From NCBI RefSeq assembly GCF_024460775.1, contig NZ_JANFYZ010000004.1, positions 186,001-250,000 of the forward strand: a DNA stretch of 64,000 nt, in the 5' to 3' direction. The first letter of the stretch is position 1, and every line of letters starts with the position of its first letter. This document shows, piece after piece, positions 26,827 through 35,964 of this stretch. This DNA comes from Desulfovibrio desulfuricans (lineage in GTDB: Bacteria; Desulfobacterota; Desulfovibrionia; Desulfovibrionales; Desulfovibrionaceae). The notes under the pieces were generated by a model. The model saw nothing but the letters and a program-made list of their open reading frames with translations. It was not told where the DNA came from and did no database searches. The position numbers and the translations under genes were made by a program.

Positions 26827-26864
26827 CCGCCTTGGGCGATCCCGCAAGGGATTGCCCAAGGCGG
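26827..26864. repeat. Strong 17-bp hairpin
   Basis: CCGCCTTGGGCGATCCC pairs with GGGATTGCCCAAGGCGG (one G-T pair) around GCAA. It lies 63 bases after the MBL gene. No T run follows, so it is either a weak terminator or an RNA-stabilising stem. Confidence 0.65.
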
Positions 26865-27021
26865 AATGGTGTCCGCACTGTCAAAATTGCCGCATCCCCA
26901 ATTTATTGGTTTTCTTTAACAATACAAACTTACTAAAAAAATTTAACACTGGCCGGTAATTTGCATAAGCTATTGCAGGTTTGCAACACGCAATACCGCA
27001 CTGCAAGCAAGCGAGGATAGT

Positions 27022-27615
27022 ATGACGCCGACAATCTGGTTGCTGGGACTTTCCGGCAGCGGAAAAACCACCCTTGGTTCACTGCTGCGCCTGTATCTTG
27101 ACGGGCAGGGCTTTGACGTTGAATTCATCGACGCCGACACCTTTTGCCGCAGCAACGGATTATCCGCCGCCACCCCTGAGGATCGCGTGCGCAATACCGA
27201 TGCCCTGCGCGATTACGCGCTGAGCTTGCAGGCGCAGGGTAAACTATGCGTGGTAGCCGCCGCCACCCCGTATGAGAGCATGCGCCAGAGCAACCGGGCC
27301 ATGCTGCCCATGTACCGCGAGGTGTGGGTGCGCTGCTCGCTGCAAACCCTGGTGCAGCGCGATGCCAAAGGCTTGTATGCCAAGGCTGAACGCGGCGACC
27401 TTTCGACCCTGGATTCAGTTTTTGACGCTTTTGACGAACCCCGCAGCCCCCACAGCATCATTGATACCGACAGGTATTCGCTGGTGGAATGTTACGAGCA
27501 GCTGCGCGACCTCACGCTTGACGCCCTCGCGCAAGACCGCGAATGGGCCGACACCGGACGCCGCATGTTGCCGCAGGCTTCGGGGCCGTTCATGAATGCC
27601 GCCATAGCCCTTTAA
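27022..27615 (+). CDS. cysC: Adenylylsulfate kinase-like P-loop protein
   Basis: 197 residues, the length of stand-alone APS kinases, which phosphorylate APS to PAPS with ATP. The P-loop GLSGSGKTT is at 9-17, followed by EFIDADTFC, EDRVRN, VAAATPYESMR, the EVWVRCSLQTLVQRDAKGLY segment and IIDTDRYS. The usual LDGDxxR motif is changed to IDADTFC, so specificity could differ from APS. Dissimilatory sulfate reducers do not need PAPS for respiration, and no ATP-sulfurylase is adjacent, so a role in sulfation or another nucleotide kinase role is possible. Confidence 0.7.
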   Translation: MTPTIWLLGLSGSGKTTLGSLLRLYLDGQGFDVEFIDADTFCRSNGLSAATPEDRVRNTDALRDYALSLQAQGKLCVVAAATPYESMRQSNRAMLPMYREVWVRCSLQTLVQRDAKGLYAKAERGDLSTLDSVFDAFDEPRSPHSIIDTDRYSLVECYEQLRDLTLDALAQDREWADTGRRMLPQASGPFMNAAIAL

Positions 27616-27737
27616 CGGGGCGCACCTGATAACCTGCATAGACAGGTTCGGCGAGAGATGCCGCGCAGCACATGCCCAAGGCACGCGTTGCGCGGCATCC
27701 TGAATTGGCAGAGCTTGTTGCTCCCGCCCCTAGATAC

Positions 27738-29081
27738 TCACCGCCCGGCAGTGCCGGAGAACTGCTGCGAAATGAACGCGGCGTAGTCATCCGTCATGCC
27801 GGACACAAAATCCAGCACCCGCAGATAGGCCATATAAAGGCTGTCTTCCCTGCTCGGAGCATTGGCCCCCATGAGCGTGAGGGCGCGTGTTTCCTGATAG
27901 CTCATGGCATTGCCCTTGGTGAAGTTGAAGCAGGCAGGAATGAACACGTCAAGCAACCGTCGGTAGAGCGTATAGGTGCCGATCTCCAGCGCCGTCTTCT
28001 GCGGATTATTCATAATTTTGCTGTTAAAAACCCGCCCCGCCTCGCGCATGAACCCGGCCACATCCTCGCGGGCGTGATTCAGCAGGCAGCCTTCAAGCCG
28101 GCCCTCCATGATGGCTTCATAATTATCCATAAACGTTTGCGTGATGGACGGAATCATGCGGCCCATGGCCGTGGTGCGCAGCATGCTGGTGCGTCTGCGG
28201 TCGGAATCCATGGAATCAAGGCGCGGATCGTCCAGACAGTTCACATCCAGCAGAGGCGTCATGGCAGCCTTAAAATCGGCATAGGTGATGATGCGCAGCT
28301 CGCGCGCGTCTTCCATATCGATAATGCGGTAGCAGATGTCGTCCGCCGCTTCCAAAAGATACGAAAGCGGATGCCTGCGCCAGCCCGCGCCTTCCGCAAG
28401 CCCCATCGCGCCGAAGATCTCGGCAAAAAGCTCGCGCTCCGCCGTGTAGAAATTGAACTTGCTCTTGCCCACGCCCTGCGCTTCATAGGCGGAACGCGGG
28501 TACTTCACCAGTGCGGCAATGACCGGGAATGTCAGGCGAAAGCCGCCCCTGTCCTTGTTGTTTTCAAGCGCGTTGATGACGCGGAAACCCTGGGCGTTGC
28601 CGTCAAAAGCCGTAAAGTCGGCCCACTCTGCGGGCAGCAGGTTTTTGAAATACTGCTCTTTATTGACGGAATCCTTGAACCAGTCGCGGATAGCCTCCTC
28701 GCCCGCATGGCCAAAGGGAGGATTGCCTATGTCGTGCGCCAGGCAGGCGGCCTGAATGATCTGGCCCAGATGGTCCGGCGTGCAGCCCTCGGGCAGGTCG
28801 CCGCGCCGCTGCAGGGCATCGCCCACGCCAAGCCCAAGGGATCGCCCAACGCAGCTCACCTCAAGCGAATGGGTAAGGCGGTTGTGGATATGGTCGTTGC
28901 GCACCAGCGGGTGCACCTGGGTTTTTCTTGCCAGCCTGCGGAATGAGCTGGAAAAGATGATCCGGTCGTAATCCACCAGAAAGGGATTACGCACCGCGTC
29001 CAGCGTGTCGAGCTTCATGCCCGTGCCGGTTTTGCGGTTGGGGGCCAGCAGTTGCGCCCACTGCTCTTTGAATGTGCTCAT
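27738..29081 (-). CDS. dgt: Deoxyguanosinetriphosphate triphosphohydrolase-like HD protein
   Basis: 447 residues from ATG 29081, chosen for GGAGG seven bases upstream. It hydrolyses dNTPs to deoxynucleoside and triphosphate. HD-domain metal residues are in HNRLTHSLEVS and ACLAHDIGNPPFGHAGE, followed by FDGNAQGFRVIN and YLLEAADDICYRIID. The N-terminal block FRRLARKTQVHPL is typical of this family. Related enzymes restrict phage by lowering dNTP pools, but this copy sits in a core context. Divergent from gmhA. Confidence 0.9.
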   Translation of the reverse strand: MSTFKEQWAQLLAPNRKTGTGMKLDTLDAVRNPFLVDYDRIIFSSSFRRLARKTQVHPLVRNDHIHNRLTHSLEVSCVGRSLGLGVGDALQRRGDLPEGCTPDHLGQIIQAACLAHDIGNPPFGHAGEEAIRDWFKDSVNKEQYFKNLLPAEWADFTAFDGNAQGFRVINALENNKDRGGFRLTFPVIAALVKYPRSAYEAQGVGKSKFNFYTAERELFAEIFGAMGLAEGAGWRRHPLSYLLEAADDICYRIIDMEDARELRIITYADFKAAMTPLLDVNCLDDPRLDSMDSDRRRTSMLRTTAMGRMIPSITQTFMDNYEAIMEGRLEGCLLNHAREDVAGFMREAGRVFNSKIMNNPQKTALEIGTYTLYRRLLDVFIPACFNFTKGNAMSYQETRALTLMGANAPSREDSLYMAYLRVLDFVSGMTDDYAAFISQQFSGTAGR

Positions 29082-29234
29082 AATGCCTCCTCCCCTGCAT
29101 GTACGGCATGCGCGCCGGTGCCGCAAGCGCGGGCGGCGGACGCTTTTCTTTTGTTCCCGGCCTTGCTAGGCTTGCAAGACGTTTTAAAAACCGATGCCCT
29201 ACGGGGAACCCAAACCGTGCAGCAAGGCCAGATC

Positions 29235-29807
29235 ATGACGAATTCGCTTTTTGATATGTCTCTCTCCGCCCATCTGGAGCTTTTTGGCGCGTTACAAACC
29301 ATGCGCCCCGCCGTGGAAGCGGCGGCAGAGCGGCTTGGGGCAGCCCTTGGGGCAGGCGGCAAGGTGCTTATTGCCGGCAACGGCGGCTCTGCGGCGGACG
29401 CTCAGCACTTTGCAGCAGAGCTTGTGGGGCGCTTTCAGTGCAACCGCAAGGCGCTGGCCTGCATCGCCCTGACCACGGACACGTCAAACCTCACGGCCAT
29501 TGGCAACGACTACGGCTTCAACGATGTTTTCTCCCGTCAGGTAGAGGCACTTGCCCGCCCCGGAGATGTTTTTGTGGGCATTTCCACCTCCGGCAATTCG
29601 GCCAACATCATCGCCGCCGTCAACGAGGCCCGCGCTCAGGGCATTGCCAGCATTGCCCTGCTGGGTCGGGATGGCGGCAAGCTGGAATCGCTGGCCGACA
29701 TGGCTGTTATCGTCCCCCACGATGTCACGGCCCGCATTCAGGAGGCCCACATCTTCATTCTGCACCACTGGGCCGATGTGCTTGAACGCGCCGTGGCGCA
29801 AAAATAG
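29235..29807 (+). CDS. gmhA: D-sedoheptulose-7-phosphate isomerase
   Basis: 190 residues, the family length. It converts sedoheptulose 7-phosphate to D-glycero-D-manno-heptose 7-phosphate, the first step to LPS core heptose. The SIS domain shows VLIAGNGGSAADAQHFAAEL, GRFQCNRKALACIALTTDTS, ISTSGNSANII and the metal/catalytic QEAHIFILHHWADVLE. ATG 29235 is preceded by AAGG. It is followed after 103 bases by an acetolactate synthase gene, without obvious pathway relation. Confidence 0.93.
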   Translation: MTNSLFDMSLSAHLELFGALQTMRPAVEAAAERLGAALGAGGKVLIAGNGGSAADAQHFAAELVGRFQCNRKALACIALTTDTSNLTAIGNDYGFNDVFSRQVEALARPGDVFVGISTSGNSANIIAAVNEARAQGIASIALLGRDGGKLESLADMAVIVPHDVTARIQEAHIFILHHWADVLERAVAQK

Positions 29808-29910
29808 GCCCGACCGTAAATTCCGCAAACGGCAGGATTGCACCAAGCCCTTTCCGGCCAGTCATCGCCAAGGCATGGGCCTTGGGCAAACGCCCCCAGC
29901 GAGGTTAGCC

Positions 29911-31584
29911 ATGGATCAGCAGAACGTAGCCCAGTTCCTTGTTTCATGCCTCAGAACCGAGGGAGTTAAGTACGTCTTCGGCATCCCCGGTGAGGAAAAT
30001 ATCAAATTTGTGCGGGCTGTGGCCGCCTCCGGCGACATCCGCTTTATTCTTGCCCGGCACGAGCAGGGCGCATCCCTGATGGCCGACATTTATGGCCGCC
30101 TGACAGGCAAGGCGGGCGTATGCACCGCCACTCTCGGGCCGGGGGCCATCAACCTGCTGTTGGGCGCTGCCGACGCGCAGACCAATTCAAGCCCTCTGGT
30201 GGCCATTTCCGCCCAGGTGGGGCTGAAGCGCATCTACAAGGAGTCGCACCAGATTGTTGACCTTGTGGGCATGTTCAAGCCCGTTACCAAATGGGCAGAT
30301 ACGGTGCTGACCCCCCAGGCCGTGCCCGAAATGGTGCGCAATGCCTTTCAGGTAGCGCAGGAGGAACGCCCCGGCGCGACCTACCTTGCCATTCCTGAAG
30401 ATGTGGAAGGTGCCCCCATGCCAGAGGCCGTGCCCCTAAAGGCGGCACCCTGCGCCAAGGCCATCCCCTCCCCCGCTGCGGTGGCGGAGGCCGCCGCCCT
30501 GCTGCGCTGCGCGCGCAAGCCCGTCATCATGGCCGGGCACGGCGTGGCCCGCACAGGCAATGCCGCCGTACTGGCCGCCTTTGCCGAGCGCTACAAAATC
30601 CCCGTGGCGACGACTTTCATGGGCAAGGGCGTTATCAGCGACCGCAGCCCCCAGTCGCTGGGCGTCATCGGCTTTATGCGGCACGACTACGAAAACTGCG
30701 CTTTCGACCAGGCGGACGTGATCCTTTCCATCGGCTACGAATTGCAGGAATTCACTCCCATGCGCATCAATCCCCAATCAAACAAGCGTATCATCCATAT
30801 CAACACATTCATGCCCGATGTGGACGCCCACTATAACCCCGAGGTCACCATCATGGCCGATGTGGGCCTTGCCCTGGCCTCTCTGGCCAAGGAGCTTGGG
30901 GCGGAGCCGCTGCTTTCAGCCGGACGCGGGGCGAGGATCCGCGAACTCGTGGAGGCCGAGCTTGCCAAGGGCCGTGAGAGCGACGCCTTCCCCCTCAAGC
31001 CGCAGCGCATTGTAAGCGATATTCGCGCTGCAATGGGCGATGAGGATATAGTGCTGGCCGACACCGGAGCCATCAAGATGTGGATGGCGCGCCTCTACCC
31101 CACGTATGCGCCCCTGACCTGCATTGTATCCAACGGCCTTTCCACCATGGCATTTTCCCTGCCGGGAGCCATCGGCGCGCATCTGGCCTGCCCCGAGCGC
31201 AAGGTGCTTGCCGTCATGGGCGATGGCAGCTTTTTGATGAATTCCCAGGAAATGGAAACCGCCGTGCGCGAGAATATTCCGCTCAAGATACTGATCTGGG
31301 TGGATGACAGCTACGGGCTCATCAAGTGGAAGATGGACATGGAATCCGGCTCGCACGACTGCGTGGACTTTGGCAATCCCGACTTTGTGACCTATGCCGA
31401 AAGCTTTGGCGCCAAGGGATACCGCATTGAAAGCGCCGCAGAGCTTTTGCCCACCCTGCAAAAAGCTCTGAACGAACCCGGCGTGTCGCTGGTGGCCTGC
31501 CCTGTGGACTACAGCGAGAACATGGCGCTTATCAATAGCTTGGGTGAGTTGACGCCTGCGCTGTGTGCGCTGGATGAGTTGTAG
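29911..31584 (+). CDS. Acetolactate synthase large subunit (ThDP enzyme)
   Basis: 557 residues. It condenses two pyruvates to acetolactate. The PYR domain starts QNVAQFLVSCLRTEGVKYVFGIPGEEN with catalytic Glu in RHEQGASLMADIYGRLTGKAG. The central domain and the ThDP motif AVMGDGSFLMNSQEMETAVREN follow, with the family segment WMARLYPTYAP. No small regulatory subunit (ilvN) follows, which fits the catabolic AlsS-like form used in acetoin formation, or an IlvB whose partner is elsewhere. GAGG precedes the ATG at 29911. Confidence 0.88.
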   Translation: MDQQNVAQFLVSCLRTEGVKYVFGIPGEENIKFVRAVAASGDIRFILARHEQGASLMADIYGRLTGKAGVCTATLGPGAINLLLGAADAQTNSSPLVAISAQVGLKRIYKESHQIVDLVGMFKPVTKWADTVLTPQAVPEMVRNAFQVAQEERPGATYLAIPEDVEGAPMPEAVPLKAAPCAKAIPSPAAVAEAAALLRCARKPVIMAGHGVARTGNAAVLAAFAERYKIPVATTFMGKGVISDRSPQSLGVIGFMRHDYENCAFDQADVILSIGYELQEFTPMRINPQSNKRIIHINTFMPDVDAHYNPEVTIMADVGLALASLAKELGAEPLLSAGRGARIRELVEAELAKGRESDAFPLKPQRIVSDIRAAMGDEDIVLADTGAIKMWMARLYPTYAPLTCIVSNGLSTMAFSLPGAIGAHLACPERKVLAVMGDGSFLMNSQEMETAVRENIPLKILIWVDDSYGLIKWKMDMESGSHDCVDFGNPDFVTYAESFGAKGYRIESAAELLPTLQKALNEPGVSLVACPVDYSENMALINSLGELTPALCALDEL

Positions 31585-31659
31585 GGGATTGATATTCTTT
31601 TGACAGAGCGGCTGCACTCCTTGCTGAATGTGGCCGTTTTGTTTTTTGCGCGCCCTGGT

Positions 31660-31845
31660 TATTTTTTGCCCTACGGGCACTGGATTTCGCCCTTCGGCAA
31701 AGTTTGGGACGCCTGCGCGGCGCGCGATTTTGCCTTCCCGGCGCGCGATTTGAAATTTTCTGCCCTACGGGCTTGTTATTCCGCCGCCCGGCGGAGTTTG
31801 GGACGCCTGCGCGGCGTGCGATTTCGCCTCCCCGGCGCGGGGCAA
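31660..31845. repeat. Two imperfect tandem 94-bp units
   Basis: TGCCCTACGGGC occurs at 31667 and 31761, and GTTTGGGACGCCTGCGCGGC at 31702 and 31796, both exactly 94 bases apart. The best-conserved 44 bases differ at only a few positions. Confidence 0.8.
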
Positions 31846-31884
31846 AGGGGGCCTGTTAGGGGCTGCGCCCCTCCTTGGCCCCCT
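31846..31884 (+). repeat. Nested GC-rich hairpin
   Basis: AGGGGGCC pairs with GGCCCCCT, and inside it AGGGGC pairs with GCCCCT. There is no U-tract, so it is a stem of unclear function that could be an intergenic repeat element. Confidence 0.6.
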
Positions 31885-32354
31885 CTGCACTCCCCCCGGA
31901 ACACCCCCTAAGAAGTGCTTTCAATTTCCGTCAAGCTACGAGGGCAACGCGTCTTATGCTGCGGGAGCTTCCTTCACTCGCTCCGCTCGCTCAGGTGATC
32001 TCCCTCCGCGACGCGTAAATGCCAGAGAACTCTTTCGCTTTGAATGTAAATCCGCTTCAGCCAACTACCATTGATACTATTACTGGTTCAGGGGACGACC
32101 TTGTACCTTTTCAGTCGCTTCAGGATATTTGTGCATCACAAACTTGAAGAAAATCAAATTCCAACACTAACATGCCTGACAGTTTCACTTCATCTACGGG
32201 ATGCCAATTATCATTCAACCATAATCCGGAGGATATATTACGAGTTAGAAAAACCTGTTCGCTATCAGGGGATGGTCGTGGAGTCGCCTTCCTTAAACTC
32301 GCCGGAGCGTAACGGAGGCGATGGCTGGTGTTGGGCGAATTTGCAAAATGCGCG

Positions 32355-32452
32355 TTTTACGCCCTGAATGCGTCAGCGCCGGGATTTTGATGCTCACGTA
32401 CTTGAGTACGCTGCGCTCAAAATCCCGGCGCTGACGCATTCAGGGCGTAAAA
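32355..32452. repeat. 98-bp hairpin with 36-bp perfect arms
   Basis: The arms 32355-32390 and 32417-32452 are perfectly complementary. The 26-base loop has its own small stem, GTACT and AGTAC. The outer end is TTTTACGCCC/GGGCGTAAAA. It lies 80 bases downstream of the cysK stop codon. A palindrome this long is unstable in cells and is unlikely to persist by chance. Confidence 0.92.
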
Positions 32453-32532
32453 GTCGGGTTTGCGTAAATGCGCTCGACAGGCTCTCCCCCGCCGCCAAGC
32501 CCTTCTCTGCTTTCCTGCCTTTCTTTCCTCTT

Positions 32533-33489
32533 CTACTCGCCAATGCCCTCGTACAGGGCAGACGACAAATACCGCTCGCCCGCATCAGGCAGAATGACCA
32601 CAATGGTCTTGCCTTCAAATTCAGGCAAGTCCGCCAGCCGCGCGGCCGCCGCTGCCGCAGCGCCAGAAGAAATACCGGCAAGAATACCCTCTTCGCGCGC
32701 CAGCCTGCGGGCAAATTCAATGGCCTCATCGTTGGCCACAGTTTCCACCCTGTCCAGCAGGCTGACATCCAGCGTTTCAGGAATAAAGCCAGCACCAATG
32801 CCCTGAATCTTGTGCGGCCCCGGTTGCAGGGGTTTGCCCGCCAGATGCTGACTGATCACGGGGCTCGCCTCAGGCTCCACGGCCACGGAAACAATGTTCT
32901 TGCCCCGCGTGTGCTTGAGATAGCGCGAAATACCCGTGATGGTGCCGCCTGTGCCCACGCCCGCCACAATGGCGTCCACCTGCCCATCTGTGTCATTCCA
33001 GATTTCCGGACCGGTGGTGGCTTCGTGTATGGCCGGATTGGCCGGGTTCTTGAACTGCTGAGGCATAAAATACGCGCTGGGGTTGGCAGCCACCAGTTCT
33101 TCGGCCTTTCTTATGGCCCCAGGCATGCCTTCCGCACCGGGTGTGAGCACCAGCTTGGCCCCCAGCATGGCCACCACGCGGCGGCGCTCGAGGCTCATTG
33201 TTTCGGGCATGGTGAGCGTAAGCTCATAGCCCTTGGCGGCGGCCACATAGGCCAGAGCAATGCCCGTATTGCCGCTGGTGGGTTCCACAATGCCAACGCC
33301 GGGGCGTAACAGGCCACGGCTCTCAGCATCGGCAATCATGGCCGCGCCAATGCGGCATTTGACGGAATAGGAGGGATTGCGGCCCTCAATCTTGGCCAGC
33401 ACCAAGGCCTTGGGGCCGGCCACGCGGTTAAGCCGCACCAGAGGAGTATTGCCGATGGAAAGGGGATTATTCTGATAAATTCTGGACAT
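32533..33489 (-). CDS. cysK: Cysteine synthase A (O-acetylserine sulfhydrylase)
   Basis: 318 residues from ATG 33489 with AAGGAG upstream. It makes cysteine from O-acetylserine and sulfide using PLP. Motifs: [12 protein letters not shown], the PLP lysine in [11 protein letters not shown] (Lys44), [11 protein letters not shown], the GTGGTITG phosphate loop, and [10 protein letters not shown] near the end. It follows an Rrf2-family regulator gene on the same strand, with a 202-base spacer that holds repeated motifs, so control by that regulator is likely. Confidence 0.95.
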   Translation of the reverse strand: MSRIYQNNPLSIGNTPLVRLNRVAGPKALVLAKIEGRNPSYSVKCRIGAAMIADAESRGLLRPGVGIVEPTSGNTGIALAYVAAAKGYELTLTMPETMSLERRRVVAMLGAKLVLTPGAEGMPGAIRKAEELVAANPSAYFMPQQFKNPANPAIHEATTGPEIWNDTDGQVDAIVAGVGTGGTITGISRYLKHTRGKNIVSVAVEPEASPVISQHLAGKPLQPGPHKIQGIGAGFIPETLDVSLLDRVETVANDEAIEFARRLAREEGILAGISSGAAAAAAARLADLPEFEGKTIVVILPDAGERYLSSALYEGIGE

Positions 33490-33580
33490 ATGCGTTCTCC
33501 TTGCCCGCCTTGGCGATGCTGTGTGCAATCCAGATTGTATGGTTCAGCCGTGTCGGGCGGGCATGACACCTCTGTCCCGG

Positions 33581-33598
33581 CATTAACTACATTAACTC
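33581..33598 (-). promoter_or_regulatory. Candidate regulator site upstream of cysK
   Basis: A tandem repeat CATTAACTA/CATTAACTC in an AT-rich patch about 95 bases upstream of the cysK start. It is a candidate site for the neighbouring Rrf2 protein; nothing else proves it. Confidence 0.3.
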
Positions 33599-33691
33599 GA
33601 CTGACTAAGTGATAATAACAGAACTCCTGAAAGGCAAGACCTGATGCAAAAATATTTCTGCCCGCGGGGAAGAGGCGCAGGTAAACCCGCA

Positions 33692-34129
33692 TCAAATGCT
33701 GAAATCGGGGATAGCTGCCGCCTGAGCGTCCACAAGGTCCTGAAGCGTCGTGCCGCCGTATACGTTTTCCAACGCCTGCCGCGCCCGCTGCCACAAAGGC
33801 ATGAACACGCAGTCCGGCCCAAGGGAGCACTTGCGTACAGGGTTGTCGCCCTCGCAATCAAAAGGATGCACGGGGCCGTCCAGAAAACGGATAACTTCGA
33901 GCGTGGTGATCTGGCTGGCAGACCGGGCCAGCATAAAGCCGCCAGCCTTGCCGCGACGGCTGTCCACAAAGCCGCCGCGCCTGAGCTGGTTGAGGATATT
34001 TTCAAGAAAACGCGGGGGAATGGCCTGCGCCTCGGCAATCTCCTGAATGCGCGTGGGGCCGCTACCCGTGCGCTTGGCAAGCTCGAACAGGGCGCGCAAA
34101 CCGTATTGGCACTTAAGTGAAACGCTCAT
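33692..34129 (-). CDS. Rrf2-family transcriptional regulator
   Basis: 145 residues from ATG 34129, with AAGGA upstream. The winged helix opens with SLKCQYGLRALFELAKR and continues with IQEIAEAQAIPPRFLENILNQLRRGGFVDSRRGKAGGF, typical of the family. Three cysteines (Cys92, Cys101, Cys107; pattern C-X8-C-X5-C) stand where IscR/NsrR hold an Fe-S cluster, so cluster sensing is possible, although the first spacing is longer than in IscR. Position just upstream of cysK suggests a CymR-like role in cysteine metabolism; CymR itself lacks the cluster cysteines. Confidence 0.87.
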   Translation of the reverse strand: MSVSLKCQYGLRALFELAKRTGSGPTRIQEIAEAQAIPPRFLENILNQLRRGGFVDSRRGKAGGFMLARSASQITTLEVIRFLDGPVHPFDCEGDNPVRKCSLGPDCVFMPLWQRARQALENVYGGTTLQDLVDAQAAAIPDFSI

Positions 34130-34173
34130 GGGTAATCCTTGCGGGAAAAAGGCGGTACAACCGCAGGAATAAA

Positions 34174-34860
34174 TCAGCCGAAGCTTACGGTCTCGCCGGG
34201 GGTCATTTCCACACAACGGCAGGGCAGGTGCAGATTTTCAATCTCTGCCCTGAACCCGGCTGCGCTCTGCGCCAGCACAGGGAACGTTCCCCAATGCATG
34301 GGAACAGCAGCCTTGCAGCGCAACAGTTTGCAAGCCAGGGCAGCCTGACGCGCATCCATGGTAAACACGCCGCCCACGGGCAGCAAGGCAACGTCTATGC
34401 TGTAAAGCTGGCCCCATAGCTCCATCCCGCTAAAAACACAGGTATCACCCGCATGGTATACGGTGAGGCCATCGGGCATACGCACAATGTAGCCCGCCGG
34501 AGCGCCCGAATCGCTGGAATGGTAGGCTTGCGTCATGGTCATGCTCACGCCCTTGCGGGTCAGGGTGCCGCCCATGTTAAAGCCGATGCCGTTGAGAATC
34601 TGCTCTTGGGGCACACCAGCCTCGGCCAGTTTGCCCGCCGTGCCCACAATGGCCCCCAACTGCGCCCCGGTGCGGCGGCACAGGGACACGGCATCACCCA
34701 CATGGTCGCCGTGGTCGTGGGTCACCAGCACAATATCCACATCACCTGCAGCACTGGACGATACTCCCGCAGAAGGAGCAAAAAAAGGATCAATAATCAC
34801 CTGCGCGCCAGGCGCGCTGATTTTGAATGCCGAATGTCCAAACCAGGTTATGTCGCTCAT
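34174..34860 (-). CDS. Metal-dependent hydrolase, UPF0173 (MBL fold)
   Basis: 228 residues from ATG 34860, with GGAGG upstream. The sequence matches the short UPF0173 family: [11 protein letters not shown] start, [11 protein letters not shown] (His48, His50, Asp52, His53), [12 protein letters not shown] and [11 protein letters not shown]. No signal peptide. The family's substrate is not established; it has an RNase Z-like beta-lactamase fold. It lies 44 bases upstream of the Rrf2 gene, on the same strand. Confidence 0.88.
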   Translation of the reverse strand: MSDITWFGHSAFKISAPGAQVIIDPFFAPSAGVSSSAAGDVDIVLVTHDHGDHVGDAVSLCRRTGAQLGAIVGTAGKLAEAGVPQEQILNGIGFNMGGTLTRKGVSMTMTQAYHSSDSGAPAGYIVRMPDGLTVYHAGDTCVFSGMELWGQLYSIDVALLPVGGVFTMDARQAALACKLLRCKAAVPMHWGTFPVLAQSAAGFRAEIENLHLPCRCVEMTPGETVSFG

Positions 34861-34964
34861 GCTGCCTCCAGCGTAAGACTTTAACAATTCAGGAAATACG
34901 TACCGGGAAGGAACAGAAGACGGCAAATGAAGGAGAAATGGCGTGGTACCACCTTTTGCTTGCG

Positions 34965-35543
34965 CTATGCTTGGCCTGTCCAGCGGGCAAGACCATGCGC
35001 TAGCCCCACCTGATCAAAGATGCGGCCACAGAACTGCTCCAGCAGTTCCTCCACGCCAGCAGGCCGCAGGTAAAAACAGGGAGAAAACGGCATGATCACC
35101 GCGCCAGCCTCGCGCAAGGCAAGCAGATTGCGCAGATGTATGGCAGAGAGCGGGCTTTCGCGCGTGACCATCACCAGAGGCAAGCGCTCCTTCAGCGCTA
35201 CATCCGCAGCCCGGTGCACAAGGTTGCGCGTGGCGCCGCTGGCGATGGCCCCGACTGTTCCCATGGAGCACGGCACTAGCAGCATGGCCGCCGGTTCGCT
35301 ACCACGCCGCCACCACGAGCCGCTGGCCGGGCCTGCTCCCAGATCTTCCGCAGCATACACGGTGTGCGCCAGCGCCGTGAGTAGATCGGCGTCCGCGCCG
35401 CATTCCGCCCGCAGCACGGCCCGCGCGCCATCGGAAACCACGCAATGGGTGCGCACATCGGGCATGGCCGCCAGCAGTCGCATGAGGCACAGGGCCAAGG
35501 GCATGCCGCTGGCCCCGCTCACCCCAACAAGAATATCACGCAT
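34965..35543 (-). CDS. ubiX: Flavin prenyltransferase UbiX
   Basis: 192 residues. It attaches dimethylallyl to FMN to make the prenylated cofactor of UbiD-type decarboxylases. Family motifs: [19 protein letters not shown] at the N-terminus, [50 protein letters not shown] and a C-terminal [17 protein letters not shown]. No ubiD partner is in the window. No RBS-improving alternative start was needed. Confidence 0.92.
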   Translation of the reverse strand: MRDILVGVSGASGMPLALCLMRLLAAMPDVRTHCVVSDGARAVLRAECGADADLLTALAHTVYAAEDLGAGPASGSWWRRGSEPAAMLLVPCSMGTVGAIASGATRNLVHRAADVALKERLPLVMVTRESPLSAIHLRNLLALREAGAVIMPFSPCFYLRPAGVEELLEQFCGRIFDQVGLAHGLARWTGQA

Positions 35544-35685
35544 GCATTCTCCGCATAAAATATCACCGAGCTATTGCCCCTTAGCCTGATTTTTAACGCA
35601 CATTGCCGCGGCGCGCAAACCCGCCCAGCCTTGACGCGCCCCGGGGTTGGGGCCGGATGTCAACATGGCGGCTCAGGCCCACGCC

Positions 35686-35714
35686 TTGACAGCCGCCAGC
35701 ACAAAGCATATCAG
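35686..35714 (+). promoter_or_regulatory. Promoter of tRNA-Arg
   Basis: A perfect TTGACA (35686-35691), 17 bases, then TATCAG (35709-35714), 12 bases before the tRNA. Confidence 0.7.
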
Positions 35715-35726
35715 AAATGTTCTTAT

Positions 35727-35807
<81 letters not shown>

Positions 35808-35813
35808 GAATTC

Positions 35814-35847
35814 AAGCGGTTAGCTGTAAAAAGCTAGCCGCTTTTTT
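35814..35847 (+). terminator. Rho-independent terminator of tRNA-Arg
   Basis: AAGCGGTTAGCT pairs with AAGCTAGCCGCTT around GTAAA, followed by TTTTTT. It lies inside the element, so the element supplies the terminator. Confidence 0.8.
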
Positions 35848-35862
35848 CTTGGTCTTTGGCAA

Positions 35863-35884
35863 TTTGTGCCACCTGTGTGCCACT
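35863..35884. promoter_or_regulatory. Candidate left arm-type integrase sites
   Basis: Two adjacent copies of (T)TGTGCCAC(C) at 35863-35873 and about 35874-35883. Three further copies lie at the right end of the element next to the integrase start. Confidence 0.5.
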
Positions 35885-35964
35885 TAAAAAGATTTTACTT
35901 CGTGGAAGGTCGTGAATCTGGCATGATATGCTCATTGATATGCAATAACCAAATGGAGGCACCA

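Larger units (their letters stand above)
31585..32532. other. Long gene-free region with repeats
   Basis: 948 bases without a supported gene between two convergent genes. It contains a tandem pair of 94-bp units, a nested GC-rich hairpin and a very long palindrome (separate entries). A 98-codon frame at 32071-32367 has no binding site or GC bias in third positions and is not accepted. Confidence 0.6.

Noticed and set aside
27672-28946. 424-codon plus-strand frame over dgt
   Set aside because: Antisense of a well-supported HD-domain gene.
32071-32367. 98-codon frame in the repeat-rich intergenic region
   Set aside because: No binding site, no GC bias at third positions and no recognisable domain; it ends at the long palindrome.
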